Source: Lachnospiraceae bacterium (lineage in GTDB: Bacteria; Bacillota; Clostridia; Lachnospirales; Lachnospiraceae). From it: a stretch of 64,000 bases of DNA. The stretch lies in NCBI GenBank assembly GCA_017392525.1, contig JAFOVD010000010.1, positions 1 through 64,000 on the forward strand. The letters are read 5' to 3'. The notes under the pieces are model-generated. The model saw only the letters and a program-made list of their open reading frames with translations, made no database searches and was not told the origin of the DNA. The translations under genes and the position numbers were made by a program. Shown piece by piece: positions 37,686 to 47,191 of this stretch. Every line of letters begins with the position of its first letter. The stretch's first letter is position 1.

Positions 37686-40521
37686 AATAAAATCCTATTT
37701 TGAACGAATTTTTTCATCCAGACTATCTGTTCTTGTAGCGGTTTTCGCTGCATTTACATTTATTCTTCTTATGAGACTATTCGTATTGCAAATTATCAAA
37801 GGTTCCTATTACCAGGACAACTATGAATTAAAAATTGCGAAAAAGGAAACTATAGAGGCTTCTCGTGGTGAGATTTACGATCGAAATGGTAATCTGCTTG
37901 CCTATAATAAACTGGCATATTCTTTAACAATTACTGATTCGGGAAATTATGACACCAAAGCAGAAAAGCACAAAGCGTTAAATAATGAGATTAATACCAT
38001 TATTACAGCATTAAATGCAAATGGAGATTCCATTGATAACGACTTTGATATCTTTATTAATTCTGCCGGTGAATATGAATTTTCTGTTTCCGGCACAAGC
38101 TTGCAACGTTTCCGTGCGGATATCTTTGGCTATGCAAGTACAAGCAGCTTAAGTTACAACAAAGAATATGACTTTAACGAAGCTGAAGCGACAGCCGATC
38201 AGGTGATGGAATATCTGATTGGTAAATACCAAATCTCTGATGATTACAGCAAAGAAATGCAATATCAGATAGCAATCATTCGTTATGAACTTGGTTTGAA
38301 CAGCTATCAGAAATATATCGCAACAACTATTGCCAGTGATATCAGTGACAAAAGTGTAGCGTATTTTGAAGAAAACAAATCCGATTTAACAGGTGTAGAT
38401 GTAGTAGAAGATTCCATCCGTCAATATGTAGACGGTGAGTATTTCTCAAGTATTATCGGTTATACCGGCACTATTTCTACTGAAGAATATGAAGAAGCAT
38501 CTAAGGATGATGATACTGTTGAATTGACTGATCAGGTTGGTAAAGCCGGCATCGAGCAATACATGAACGATTATCTTACCGGAACTAAAGGTTCTCAGAC
38601 AATTTACGTTGATTCTGTCGGTAATGTTTTAGAGACTGCAGACTATGTAGAATCCACATCCGGAAATGATGTCTATTTATCAATTGATAAGGATTTACAA
38701 GAACGTACATACAAGCTCTTAGAGCAGGAAATTGCAGGTATTTTATCATCCAAAATTGTAAATACAAAAAGTTATACAGCATCATCTAATTCCGATGCAT
38801 CTGACATTGTAGTACCAATCTACGATGTATATTTCGCAATGGTCAATAATAATTTGATTAAGATTGATGCGTTAAATAATGATGATTCAACAGAGACGGA
38901 GAAGGCAGTATATGCTTCTTTCCAGTCAAGAGAATCCTCTGCTTTGACAGAGATTCAGTCCATGTTGACTTCATCAAGCCCTACAGTGTATTCCGGATTA
39001 AGTGATGAATATCAGGCATATTCCACTTATATTGTGAAGATGCTTAAGTCAGAAGGAGTAATGGACGCAGATGCCATTGACTCAGATGATGAAACTTACA
39101 AGAAATGGTCTAACGAAGAGCTGTCAGTTGAAGAGTATTTAAGATATGCAATTGAGCAGAACTGGATTGATATTACTACATTTACTGATAAATCTAAATA
39201 TGTTGATACCGACGAAATGTACAATGCCCTTGTAGAATACATTCTGGAAGAATTGCCAAACCACAGTGATTTCGTAAAATTTGTATATAAATATGCAATT
39301 TTTGACGATCAGATTACAGGTACTCAGCTTTGTCTGATTCTCTATGATCAGGGTGTTTTGGATGCTGATGAAACAACATATCAGGCATTGTCATCCGGAA
39401 AGAAATCAGCTTATGAGTTTTTAAAAGAAAAGATTAATAGTATCGAAATTACACCTGCCCAATTAGCCCTTGATCCATGTAGTGGTTCATCGGTTGTAAT
39501 TGATACAAATACCGGTGCGGTACTAGCATGTGTAAGCTATCCTGGATATGACAACAATGAGCTGGCAAATCCTGAAGATAGTTCATATTACACATACCTG
39601 AACGAAAATTCATCTAATCCGCTGTATAATTATGCTACACAGCAGAGAACCGCTCCTGGTTCTACATTTAAGCCTGTTTCATCAACAGCAGGACTGTCAG
39701 AGGGTATTATAACGCCATCTACACAGATAGATGATCTTGGTATTTTTGATAAGGTAAGTAATAAACCTAAGTGTTGGGCATATCCAAGTACCCACGGATT
39801 GATAAATGTTTCTGAAGCCCTTAGAGATTCTTGTAACTACTTCTTCTATGAAGTCGGCTGGGAATTGGCTGGTGGATCAAATTACAATGATGAAAACGGT
39901 ATAGAAAAGCTGAACAAGTATGCATCTTTATATGGTTTAGATTCTAAAACCGGAGTAGAAATCGAAGAAAACACATCTTCTTTAGCTACAGAATATCCTG
40001 TAATGGCAGCGATTGGACAGTCAAATAACAACATAACCACAATTGCCTTGGCTAGATATGCAACTGCACTTGCAAATTCCGGCACGGTTTATAATTTATC
40101 CCTTCTTGATCATGTTTCTGATACAGAAGGAAATGTAATCGAAACCTATGGTTCTTCAGTAAAGAACACCGTAGATGTATTAAATAGTGAGCAGTGGAAC
40201 GCAATCCATTCAGGTATGCGAATGGTAGTAGAAAACCTCTCAACTTTCAATGGATTTGAAGTTGCCGTTGCCGGTAAGACAGGTACTGCTCAGCAGGTTA
40301 AAACCCGTCCAAACCACGCGTTATTTATTGGATATGCACCATATGACAATCCGCAGATTGCAATTGCGACTCGAATAGCATATGGATATACATCTCATAA
40401 TGCAGCAGATGTATCAAAAAATATTATCGGATGTTATTTTGGAGTAGAGAGCTCACTGGAACTTGCTAATACAGGTTCAGCATCTACCTCAACATCATCA
40501 ACAACTTCAGTTACAGATTAA
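37675..40521 (+). CDS. mrdA: Penicillin-binding protein 2 (elongation transpeptidase), enlarged
   Basis: Class B transpeptidase that crosslinks peptidoglycan with RodA during elongation. Translation most likely starts at TTG 37675, eight bases after GAGGAG, giving 948 residues; a GTG at 37666 is the alternative. Order: short cytoplasmic tail, membrane helix (about 18-38), pedestal domain (ASRGEIYDRNGNLLAYN), and a transpeptidase domain with S663 of STFKP, S719-C-N and K868-T-G. Typical PBP2 is 600-720 residues; the extra length is mainly a ~200-residue acidic insert (about 360-590) between LQERTYKLLEQE and SSVVIDTNTGAVLA. All catalytic motifs are intact. Confidence 0.94.
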   Translation: MLDRIKSYFERIFSSRLSVLVAVFAAFTFILLMRLFVLQIIKGSYYQDNYELKIAKKETIEASRGEIYDRNGNLLAYNKLAYSLTITDSGNYDTKAEKHKALNNEINTIITALNANGDSIDNDFDIFINSAGEYEFSVSGTSLQRFRADIFGYASTSSLSYNKEYDFNEAEATADQVMEYLIGKYQISDDYSKEMQYQIAIIRYELGLNSYQKYIATTIASDISDKSVAYFEENKSDLTGVDVVEDSIRQYVDGEYFSSIIGYTGTISTEEYEEASKDDDTVELTDQVGKAGIEQYMNDYLTGTKGSQTIYVDSVGNVLETADYVESTSGNDVYLSIDKDLQERTYKLLEQEIAGILSSKIVNTKSYTASSNSDASDIVVPIYDVYFAMVNNNLIKIDALNNDDSTETEKAVYASFQSRESSALTEIQSMLTSSSPTVYSGLSDEYQAYSTYIVKMLKSEGVMDADAIDSDDETYKKWSNEELSVEEYLRYAIEQNWIDITTFTDKSKYVDTDEMYNALVEYILEELPNHSDFVKFVYKYAIFDDQITGTQLCLILYDQGVLDADETTYQALSSGKKSAYEFLKEKINSIEITPAQLALDPCSGSSVVIDTNTGAVLACVSYPGYDNNELANPEDSSYYTYLNENSSNPLYNYATQQRTAPGSTFKPVSSTAGLSEGIITPSTQIDDLGIFDKVSNKPKCWAYPSTHGLINVSEALRDSCNYFFYEVGWELAGGSNYNDENGIEKLNKYASLYGLDSKTGVEIEENTSSLATEYPVMAAIGQSNNNITTIALARYATALANSGTVYNLSLLDHVSDTEGNVIETYGSSVKNTVDVLNSEQWNAIHSGMRMVVENLSTFNGFEVAVAGKTGTAQQVKTRPNHALFIGYAPYDNPQIAIATRIAYGYTSHNAADVSKNIIGCYFGVESSLELANTGSASTSTSSTTSVTD

Positions 40522-40533
40522 CGAGGTATAAGA

Positions 40534-41214
40534 ATGAAAGATTCATGTGTGATAAAAAGTAATAAATACGGATTATCCCTTATGTTAAATCCTGACATCT
40601 CATTCGAACAACTAGTTACTGATGTCTGTCGAAAATTCCTGAATGCGAAGGAATTTTTCGGCAAGGCAGAACTAGTAGTTTCTATGTCCGGAAGAGAATT
40701 ATCTTTCGAAGAAGAGGAAGTAATTATTCAGGCCATTGAATTAAATTCCGATATTAAGGTAAAACTGATTCAGGATAATAGTGAAATTACTGAACGCACA
40801 ATGTTGGGAAAACTCGAGAAATTCTATTTTGAGAAAAACAACGAAAATGCCAAAATCATTTTTGGCGATGTCAATAAAAGCATACATTCAGATTTAAGTG
40901 TGCTTGTACTTGGCAATATTATGGAAGGCGCCGAAGTTAATTCCAAAGGAAATATTATCGTATATGGCAAGATTTTAGGTGGCGCACATGCAGGAGCTTC
41001 CGGAAATGATACGCAATTTATCCTTTGTCATGCCCTGGAATCCGATGATATTTCCATTGGCAACCATGCAGAAGAAGTTGCAATTGAAAATTCAATTTTC
41101 AAACGATTTAAACGAGCAAAAGCGGATGGAATAATAATAGGTGTGTGGGACAACGGACTTGTGGCAGAACCGCTTGGAAACGGTTTACTTCAGGAAATAG
41201 TTTCAAAGCAATAG
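40534..41214 (+). CDS. minC: Septum site-determining protein MinC
   Basis: Inhibits FtsZ assembly away from midcell. The 226-residue protein has an N-terminal alpha/beta domain (about 1-100) and a C-terminal beta-helix domain that binds MinD and FtsZ, with VLVLGNIMEGAEVNSKGNIIVYGKILGGAHAGA as the diagnostic stretch. It sits between PBP2 and rodA, as in many Clostridia, but minD and minE, which usually follow, are absent here. Activity would depend on a MinD elsewhere, or the protein acts differently. Confidence 0.93.
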   Translation: MKDSCVIKSNKYGLSLMLNPDISFEQLVTDVCRKFLNAKEFFGKAELVVSMSGRELSFEEEEVIIQAIELNSDIKVKLIQDNSEITERTMLGKLEKFYFEKNNENAKIIFGDVNKSIHSDLSVLVLGNIMEGAEVNSKGNIIVYGKILGGAHAGASGNDTQFILCHALESDDISIGNHAEEVAIENSIFKRFKRAKADGIIIGVWDNGLVAEPLGNGLLQEIVSKQ

Positions 41215-41225
41215 AGGATTAAAAG

Positions 41226-42341
41226 ATGTTTAGTAGTATGTTTCGCAATTATAAACTTAAGAATCTTAATTTAAGATTGATTATCTCAGTTATGGCTCTG
41301 ACAATCATTGGTATAATGGTTATCGGTTCCGCAAATGCTGATTATCAGAACAAGCAGATTATGGGTTTGGTTCTCAGTCTGATTGTCATGGCATTTATGG
41401 CATTAATTGATTTCGAATTTCTGTTACAGTTTTATTATGTTTATTATGCACTTGCTTGCCTTGCTTTATTATTAGTATTTACACCTCTTGGCGATTCTGC
41501 CGGAGGTGCTACAAGATGGGTTAATTTGGGAATTCGTTTCCAGCCTTCTGAGATGGCCAAAATTTTTCTTGTGCTGTTTTTCGCGCAGTTTTTATTACGA
41601 TTTGAAGATAATCTGAATACTTATAAATCTCTTGCAATTATTGCCGTTACAGCTGGCATTCCTCTTGTACTGATTGTAAGTGAACCTGATTTATCTACTA
41701 CAATTGTTACTTTTCTAATTATTTCAGCACTGATTTTTGCTATGGGCTTAAGCTATAAATTAGTTGGAATTGTTCTTGGAGTTACAATCCCTGCTATAGG
41801 AATTCTTTTGCTGTTAGTTATGCAGGAAGGACAGACGATTCTTGATGAATATCAGGGTCTACGTATTTTAGCATGGTTAAAACCTGATGAATATCCGGAA
41901 AGTTCATACCAGCAAACGAACTCTATTATGGCAATCGGTTCCGGACAGTTTCTTGGAAAAGGGTTAAATACAGATGCTCTTGATTCCGTAAAAAATGGTA
42001 ATTATATTTCAGAACCACAGACCGACTTTATCTTTGCGGTTGCAGGAGAAGAATTGGGCTTTATTGGTTCTGCAATTATTGTTATACTATTATTAATCAT
42101 TGTAATTGAATGTTTACGTGTAGCTAAAAAGGCTAAGACAAAATCTGGTGAACTTTTATGTATTGGTATTGCATCTCTAATCGGGTTCCAGAGTTTTGTA
42201 AATATCTGTGTAGTAACAGGACTGATGCCTAACACAGGTCTGCCTTTACCATTTGTAAGTTACGGATTGACTTCTCTTGTTACCTTATACTTTGGTATTG
42301 GTATCGTACTAAACGTTGGATTACAAGCAAAAAAATATTAG
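41226..42341 (+). CDS. rodA: RodA/FtsW-type SEDS peptidoglycan glycosyltransferase
   Basis: Polymerises lipid II in the elongation complex with PBP2. The 371-residue membrane protein has about ten helices and the SEDS signatures FQPSEMAKIFLVLFFA, SEPDLSTTIVT with the conserved Asp, TDFIFAVAGEELGFIG and the C-terminal MPNTGLPLPFVSYGLTSLV. Its position behind mreBCD and PBP2 favours RodA over FtsW. It is preceded by AGAGG and followed after 11 bases by mgsA. Confidence 0.94.
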   Translation: MFSSMFRNYKLKNLNLRLIISVMALTIIGIMVIGSANADYQNKQIMGLVLSLIVMAFMALIDFEFLLQFYYVYYALACLALLLVFTPLGDSAGGATRWVNLGIRFQPSEMAKIFLVLFFAQFLLRFEDNLNTYKSLAIIAVTAGIPLVLIVSEPDLSTTIVTFLIISALIFAMGLSYKLVGIVLGVTIPAIGILLLLVMQEGQTILDEYQGLRILAWLKPDEYPESSYQQTNSIMAIGSGQFLGKGLNTDALDSVKNGNYISEPQTDFIFAVAGEELGFIGSAIIVILLLIIVIECLRVAKKAKTKSGELLCIGIASLIGFQSFVNICVVTGLMPNTGLPLPFVSYGLTSLVTLYFGIGIVLNVGLQAKKY

Positions 42342-42352
42342 GAGGAGTTATC

Positions 42353-42748
42353 ATGAATATCGGATTGGTAGCGCATGATTCCAAAAAGAAATTAATGCAG
42401 AATTTCTGTATCGCATATCGTGGTGTGCTTGCTAAAAATGAAATTTATGCAACAGGAACAACCGGAAGATTAGTAGAAGAGGTGACAAACCTTTCTATTC
42501 ATAAGTTTTTAGCTGGTCATTTGGGTGGAACGCAGCAGTTAGGTGCTCAGATTGAACATAATAATATTGATTTGGTTATCTTCTTACGAGACCCTACAAC
42601 AATGAAATCCAATGAGCCAGATGTAAATAATATTGTACGTATCTGTGATGCGAACAATATCCCATTAGCAACAAATCTTGCAACAGCAGAGTTGCTTATT
42701 AAATCCTTAGATAGAGGAGATTTAGAGTGGCGTGAAATGTATAAATAA
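42353..42748 (+). CDS. mgsA: Methylglyoxal synthase
   Basis: Converts dihydroxyacetone phosphate to methylglyoxal and phosphate, a bypass that relieves phosphosugar stress. The 131-residue length is typical. Blocks are IGLVAHDSKKKLM, ATGTTGRLVEE (phosphate site), HLGGTQQLGAQI and LVIFLRDPTTM with the catalytic Asp. The strong AGGAGG precedes it. Its last 17 bases overlap the next gene. Location at the end of the mre/rod operon recurs in Clostridia. Confidence 0.96.
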   Translation: MNIGLVAHDSKKKLMQNFCIAYRGVLAKNEIYATGTTGRLVEEVTNLSIHKFLAGHLGGTQQLGAQIEHNNIDLVIFLRDPTTMKSNEPDVNNIVRICDANNIPLATNLATAELLIKSLDRGDLEWREMYK

Positions 42749-43706
42749 GCTTATAACAGTTATTTTAACGCTATCCCTTGTAATTTGTCTGACCGGATGT
42801 AAAAAAGCTGATACCAGCTATGATGTATACGAAACATCAAATAGTTATGGGTTAATTCAGGGAGATTATTCTTCTTCCTCACATCTTTTTTCGACAGATC
42901 TTGCGGTTACAGATTCTACAAATATTGGTACTGATACTGTAGATTCCCAAGTGGCAAGTGGAGCAGGAGTTTTTAATCTTTCTACGAAAGAAGTAACGTA
43001 TTCTCAGAATATATTCGAAAAACTGTATCCGGCCAGCACAACTAAGATACTTACCGCGTATGTTGCGCTTAAATACGGTGATTTGGATCAAAAAATCACT
43101 GTGAGTGAAAATGCATGTAATCAGGCTTCTGATTCATCTGTCGCAAACTTAAAACCCGGCGATGTGATGACATTACGCGATTTATTATATGGACTAATGC
43201 TTAGAAGCGGAAATGATGCCGCTATAGCAATAGCCGAGGGAATCAGTCAAGATGTCGATTCATTTGTAGAACTTATGAATCAAGAGGCGACCGCACTTGG
43301 TGCTGTAAATTCTCATTTTGTCACTCCAAATGGATTACATGATGAAGATCACTATACAACAGTTTATGATATGTATTTGATTTTCAATGCTGCCATACAG
43401 AATGACGATTTTAGAACAATTATCCAGACTACCACATACAATGTCTTCTACAAGACATCCGATGGAACCGATACAAGTCAAACGTGGAATACAACCAATT
43501 ATTATTTACTTGGTAAAGAAACTGCACCATCAGGAATAACTGTAATCGGTGGCAAAACCGGAACTACCGGTGAAGCCGGATATTGCTTGGTACTTTTAAG
43601 TAAGAATGAGCAAAATCAGCAAATTATATCCATTGTATTTGATGCAGATGCAAGAACCAATTTATATTATCTTATGAATGAAATCTTGAATCTTTATGGG
43701 GAATGA
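42732..43706 (+). CDS. D-alanyl-D-alanine carboxypeptidase, lipoprotein (PBP5/DacA family)
   Basis: Trims the terminal D-Ala from stem peptides. Translation begins at GTG 42732 within mgsA. The N-terminus is a lipoprotein signal with lipobox LTGC, lipidated Cys at residue 23. The S11 peptidase domain carries S-T-T-K (in YPASTTKILTAY), SGN (LRSGNDAAIAIAEG) and KTG (GGKTGTTGEAGYC). At 324 residues it lacks much of the usual C-terminal PBP5 membrane-amphipathic domain, with the lipid anchor replacing it. Confidence 0.93.
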   Translation: MKCINKLITVILTLSLVICLTGCKKADTSYDVYETSNSYGLIQGDYSSSSHLFSTDLAVTDSTNIGTDTVDSQVASGAGVFNLSTKEVTYSQNIFEKLYPASTTKILTAYVALKYGDLDQKITVSENACNQASDSSVANLKPGDVMTLRDLLYGLMLRSGNDAAIAIAEGISQDVDSFVELMNQEATALGAVNSHFVTPNGLHDEDHYTTVYDMYLIFNAAIQNDDFRTIIQTTTYNVFYKTSDGTDTSQTWNTTNYYLLGKETAPSGITVIGGKTGTTGEAGYCLVLLSKNEQNQQIISIVFDADARTNLYYLMNEILNLYGE

Positions 43707-43711
43707 TTTTA

Positions 43712-43742
43712 GGGTGTTCCAATAAATGGGGCACCTTTTTTT
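43712..43742 (+). terminator. Rho-independent terminator closing the mre/rod operon
   Basis: GGTGTTCC pairs with GGGGCACC (G-T wobbles) around AATAAAT and is followed by eight T. The next gene starts about 16 bases later. Confidence 0.85.
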
Positions 43743-43757
43743 ATAGAGGATTTGAAA

Positions 43758-45140
43758 TTGAAAGAACAAAACTCAAACAACATAATTAAATTTCAAAAGC
43801 AGATACATTTTAATGTTGGAATCGTCATATGCTTTATCATATTGATTTATATTATCTTTCATATCTTTACGTATTTAACCAAAGATAATATTTCCATTTA
43901 TGAAGTAACTCAGGGCTCTATTGCAACAGATTACGATTATACGGCTCTAGCCATTCGTAATGAAACAGTTGTATATTCTGACCGAGATGGATATCCATAT
44001 TATTATAAGAGTAACAATTCAACTGTTGGTTCCAAGTCAATAGTTTACGCTATTGATGATACCGGCGATATTGTAAATGCATTGAACTCTAACACAACGG
44101 ATACCACCGACTTGTCAAATTCCGATTTAAGTGAAATGGAAAACAGTATTTCAACCTTTATGAACGGCTATTCTGATACTGATTTTCAGAAGATCTACGC
44201 ATTTAAAACCGATCTTACAGATTCACTTACGGAATTGTATAACACTCAGGCAATTGATAAGGCATCCTCTGATATTGCCGCGGCCCAGGCAGCTGACACC
44301 TATCATCCATATACCGCTCAGGAACCGGGATTATTAGAATATTACACCGATGGTTTAGAGGGATTAACCGTTGATAGCTATTCTTCAGAAAACTTTGATA
44401 CTAGTTCCATAACCAAAACTTCTCTTAAGACTTCTGAAAAAATAACTGCAGGTTCCCCTGTATATAAGCTAATCACCTCCGATCATTGGAATCTAGTAAT
44501 CCAGATTGACGACGAGTTGGCCGAAAAGCTTGCCAATACTTCTGCCTTGGAAATTAAATTTGACGAAGATAACGCAAAGACTTGGACAACCTGTTCCATT
44601 GAGGAGAAGGCCGGTAATAAATATCTGGTTTTAGGTCTGGATGATTCCGTGGACCGATATGCAGAATATCGATATATCAATATTCAATTACTGATAGAAG
44701 ATAAAACCGGTTTAAAAATACCTAATACGGCTATTACGCAGAAAAAGTTCTTCACTATTCCAAAGTCTTATTTCTACGAAGGAAATGATTCAGATGATAA
44801 AGGTGTAATTATAAAGGGAAATGAAAACGCCGGACTTGTTACACCAACCATTTATTATGAGACAGATGATTATTATTACGTTGATAATGAGTACCTGCAC
44901 ACCAACGATGTACTTATAAAATCTGATTCTAAGGAAACCTACACTGTTGGAAGCGAAACCGCCACATTAGATGGTGTCTATAATGTCAACAAAGGTTATG
45001 CTGTCTTTAAAATCATTGCAAAAATATATGAAAACAATGATTACTCTATCGTAGAATCCGGTACAGATTATGGTATATCTCTTTATGATCGAATTGCATT
45101 ACAAGGAGATAAAGTACAGGAAAATGACATTATAAACTAG
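43758..45140 (+). CDS. HlyD-like membrane-anchored protein
   Basis: Function unknown. The 460-residue protein starts at TTG 43758, seven bases after AGAGGA (an earlier TTG at 43752 is too close). It has one membrane helix (about 18-41) and an extracellular part that begins like an HlyD/membrane-fusion protein: ISIYEVTQGSIATDYDYTALAIRNE resembles the first barrel-sandwich half, and AGSPVYKLITSDHWNLVIQIDD and later beta segments resemble the second half and beta-barrel. The middle (about 100-200) is Ser/Thr/Asp-rich helical. No transporter partner is adjacent; it precedes yggS and sepF, so a role near the division site is possible. Confidence 0.72.
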   Translation: MKEQNSNNIIKFQKQIHFNVGIVICFIILIYIIFHIFTYLTKDNISIYEVTQGSIATDYDYTALAIRNETVVYSDRDGYPYYYKSNNSTVGSKSIVYAIDDTGDIVNALNSNTTDTTDLSNSDLSEMENSISTFMNGYSDTDFQKIYAFKTDLTDSLTELYNTQAIDKASSDIAAAQAADTYHPYTAQEPGLLEYYTDGLEGLTVDSYSSENFDTSSITKTSLKTSEKITAGSPVYKLITSDHWNLVIQIDDELAEKLANTSALEIKFDEDNAKTWTTCSIEEKAGNKYLVLGLDDSVDRYAEYRYINIQLLIEDKTGLKIPNTAITQKKFFTIPKSYFYEGNDSDDKGVIIKGNENAGLVTPTIYYETDDYYYVDNEYLHTNDVLIKSDSKETYTVGSETATLDGVYNVNKGYAVFKIIAKIYENNDYSIVESGTDYGISLYDRIALQGDKVQENDIIN

Positions 45141-45177
45141 TATAGATGAATTTGACATATAAACGAGGAGGAAAGAC

Positions 45178-45879
45178 ATGGTTTTTGAACAATATAAAGA
45201 AGTAGAAGAGCGTGTAAGTAATGCCTGTAAGAGAGCAGGAAGAGATAGAAACGAGGTCACTTTAATCGCTGTTAGTAAAACAAAGCCTATTGAGATGTTA
45301 CAGGAAGCTTATAAAGCCGGCGCGAGAACATTTGGTGAAAATAAAGTGCAGGAACTTGTTTCTAAAATGGATTCCGAAGAATTGCCTTCTGACATCTCAT
45401 GGCAGATGATTGGTCACTTACAGCGTAACAAAGTGAAGTACATTGTGGGTCGAGTTGATTTGATTCATTCAGTTGATAGTTTCAGACTTGCTGAAGAAAT
45501 TAATATTCAATCAAAAAAGAAAGGTGTTATTACACCAATTCTCATAGAAGTTAATGCTGCAAATGAAGAATCAAAGTTCGGTGTAAAAGTTGAAGATACC
45601 ATTGATTTAATTAAACAGATTTCAAAGGAACTTGATTCTGTTAATATTAAGGGATTAATGACTATAGCACCATATGTTGTGGATTCTGAAGAAAATCGCC
45701 CTTATTTCCGCAAAATGAAGGCCTTATCAGTTGACATAATAAACGAAAACATTGATAATGTAGATATGGATGTTCTGTCCATGGGTATGACCGGAGATTT
45801 TGAAGTTGCAATAGAAGAGGGCGCAACAATGGTACGTGTTGGAACGGGAATCTTTGGGGAAAGAAATTATCAGAACTAA
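45178..45879 (+). CDS. YggS/YlmE-type PLP homeostasis protein
   Basis: PLP-binding protein that buffers free PLP; no proven enzyme activity. The 233-residue alanine-racemase-like barrel carries the PLP lysine in LIAVSKTKP, FGENKVQELVSK, WQMIGHLQRNKVK, ESKFGV and the C-terminal MGMTGDFEVAIEEGATMVRVGTGIFGER. AGGAGG is just upstream. The order yggS-sepF-ylmH matches ylmE-F-H of Bacillus. Confidence 0.95.
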   Translation: MVFEQYKEVEERVSNACKRAGRDRNEVTLIAVSKTKPIEMLQEAYKAGARTFGENKVQELVSKMDSEELPSDISWQMIGHLQRNKVKYIVGRVDLIHSVDSFRLAEEINIQSKKKGVITPILIEVNAANEESKFGVKVEDTIDLIKQISKELDSVNIKGLMTIAPYVVDSEENRPYFRKMKALSVDIINENIDNVDMDVLSMGMTGDFEVAIEEGATMVRVGTGIFGERNYQN

Positions 45880-45896
45880 ATGATTGGAGTATTAAA

Positions 45897-46415
45897 ATGG
45901 GTTTATTTGACAAATTTCTGGATGTTATGAAATTAAATGATGACGAAGATGATTATTATGATGATGAAGATTTTGAAGAAGATGATGATGATGAAGTAGA
46001 AGAAAAACACACATCGTTCTTAAAGAGAAATCGTGAAGATGATGAAAATGAGAAACCTGTAAAGGCTTCACGTTCTACATCTAAAATCACACCATTAAGA
46101 AGTTCAAGAAGAACTTCGGGAGCATCAAGTATGGAAGTAAGAGTTATTCAGCCAACCTCTTTTGAAGATGCAAGAGAGATTGCAGAAACATTATTATCAA
46201 ATAAAACAGTTATCCTTAATATGGAAGGTTTAGATCTTGCATTGGCACAGCGAATTATTGACTTCACTTCTGGTGCATGCTATTCCATCGATGGAACTTT
46301 GCAAAAGATTAGTAACTATATCTTTATCCTTACACCTGCATCTGTCAATATTGATGGAGATTTACAGGGAATTATGAATGCATTTGATTTTTCTGGTATT
46401 CAGACAGGATTTTAA
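45897..46415 (+). CDS. sepF: Cell division protein SepF
   Basis: Membrane anchor and organiser of FtsZ in Gram-positives. The 172-residue protein has an N-terminal amphipathic membrane-binding helix (GLFDKFLDVMKL), a very acidic Asp/Glu stretch and a basic/Ser linker (15-75), and the globular SepF domain (about 80-172) with VRVIQPTSFEDAREIAETL, VILNMEGLDLALAQRIIDFTSGACYSIDG and the final FILTPASVNI. The ylmG gene often found next is absent. Confidence 0.95.
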   Translation: MGLFDKFLDVMKLNDDEDDYYDDEDFEEDDDDEVEEKHTSFLKRNREDDENEKPVKASRSTSKITPLRSSRRTSGASSMEVRVIQPTSFEDAREIAETLLSNKTVILNMEGLDLALAQRIIDFTSGACYSIDGTLQKISNYIFILTPASVNIDGDLQGIMNAFDFSGIQTGF

Positions 46416-46420
46416 ATCAT

Positions 46421-47173
46421 ATGGATAAAGAGAAGCAGTTTCTATTAAACCGATTTAAAGATTTGGATCAACAGGCATTTTATAGAAATATTGTTACCTT
46501 TAGTGATTTTTTAACTTTAGATGAACGTAGTATACTTCAAGAAAGCAGTGCAGATTTTAACTGTTCAATTTCTTTTTATGGTGGCTACGATTTAGCAGAG
46601 CGTCAGATTGCGATTTTCCAATCCGATGCTCTTATGTTTTCTTATGAAATACCTGTTGTATGTATTAAGATTCAGCCTATTTCAAGAAAATTTGCTGAAA
46701 CCCTGACACATAGAGATATTCTGGGTGCATTAATGCATACGGGAATAGAACGTAATCAAATCGGTGATATTATATTTACAGATAACGGTATATTTCTGTT
46801 TTCCACAGAAAAAATATCAAACTATATAGTTACAGAACTTTCAAAGGTAAAACATACCGTTGTAATGACATCTATTGTTCCCTTACAGGAATTCAACTTT
46901 GAACCGAAATTTAAAGAAATTACAACCACAATAGCATCCAATCGGCTTGATACATTCACCGCTGCAGCATGTAATATGTCAAGAGGACAGACAGCGGAAT
47001 ATATACGTTCCGATCATGTTTATATAAACGGAGCGCTATGTAATGATGTAAATCATAAGATCAAAAATAACGACATCATTTCCTTCCGTGGAAAAGGTAA
47101 GGTGATTTTTGATGAAATTATAGGAAATACAAAAAAAGAAAAACTAAGAATTCGATACCGATGGTATCAATAA
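46421..47173 (+). CDS. YlmH-type S4-domain RNA-binding protein
   Basis: Ribosome-associated RNA-binding protein of the ylm cluster, linked in Firmicutes to large-subunit rescue and cell division. The 250-residue protein has an N-terminal ferredoxin-like part with ALMHTGIERNQIGDIIF and a C-terminal S4 domain (about 180-240: SNRLDTFTAAACNMSRGQTAEYI, VYINGALCNDVNHKIKNNDIISFRGKG). It starts five bases after sepF. Confidence 0.92.
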   Translation: MDKEKQFLLNRFKDLDQQAFYRNIVTFSDFLTLDERSILQESSADFNCSISFYGGYDLAERQIAIFQSDALMFSYEIPVVCIKIQPISRKFAETLTHRDILGALMHTGIERNQIGDIIFTDNGIFLFSTEKISNYIVTELSKVKHTVVMTSIVPLQEFNFEPKFKEITTTIASNRLDTFTAAACNMSRGQTAEYIRSDHVYINGALCNDVNHKIKNNDIISFRGKGKVIFDEIIGNTKKEKLRIRYRWYQ

Positions 47174-47191
47174 CAGGAGGTTACTTAAACT

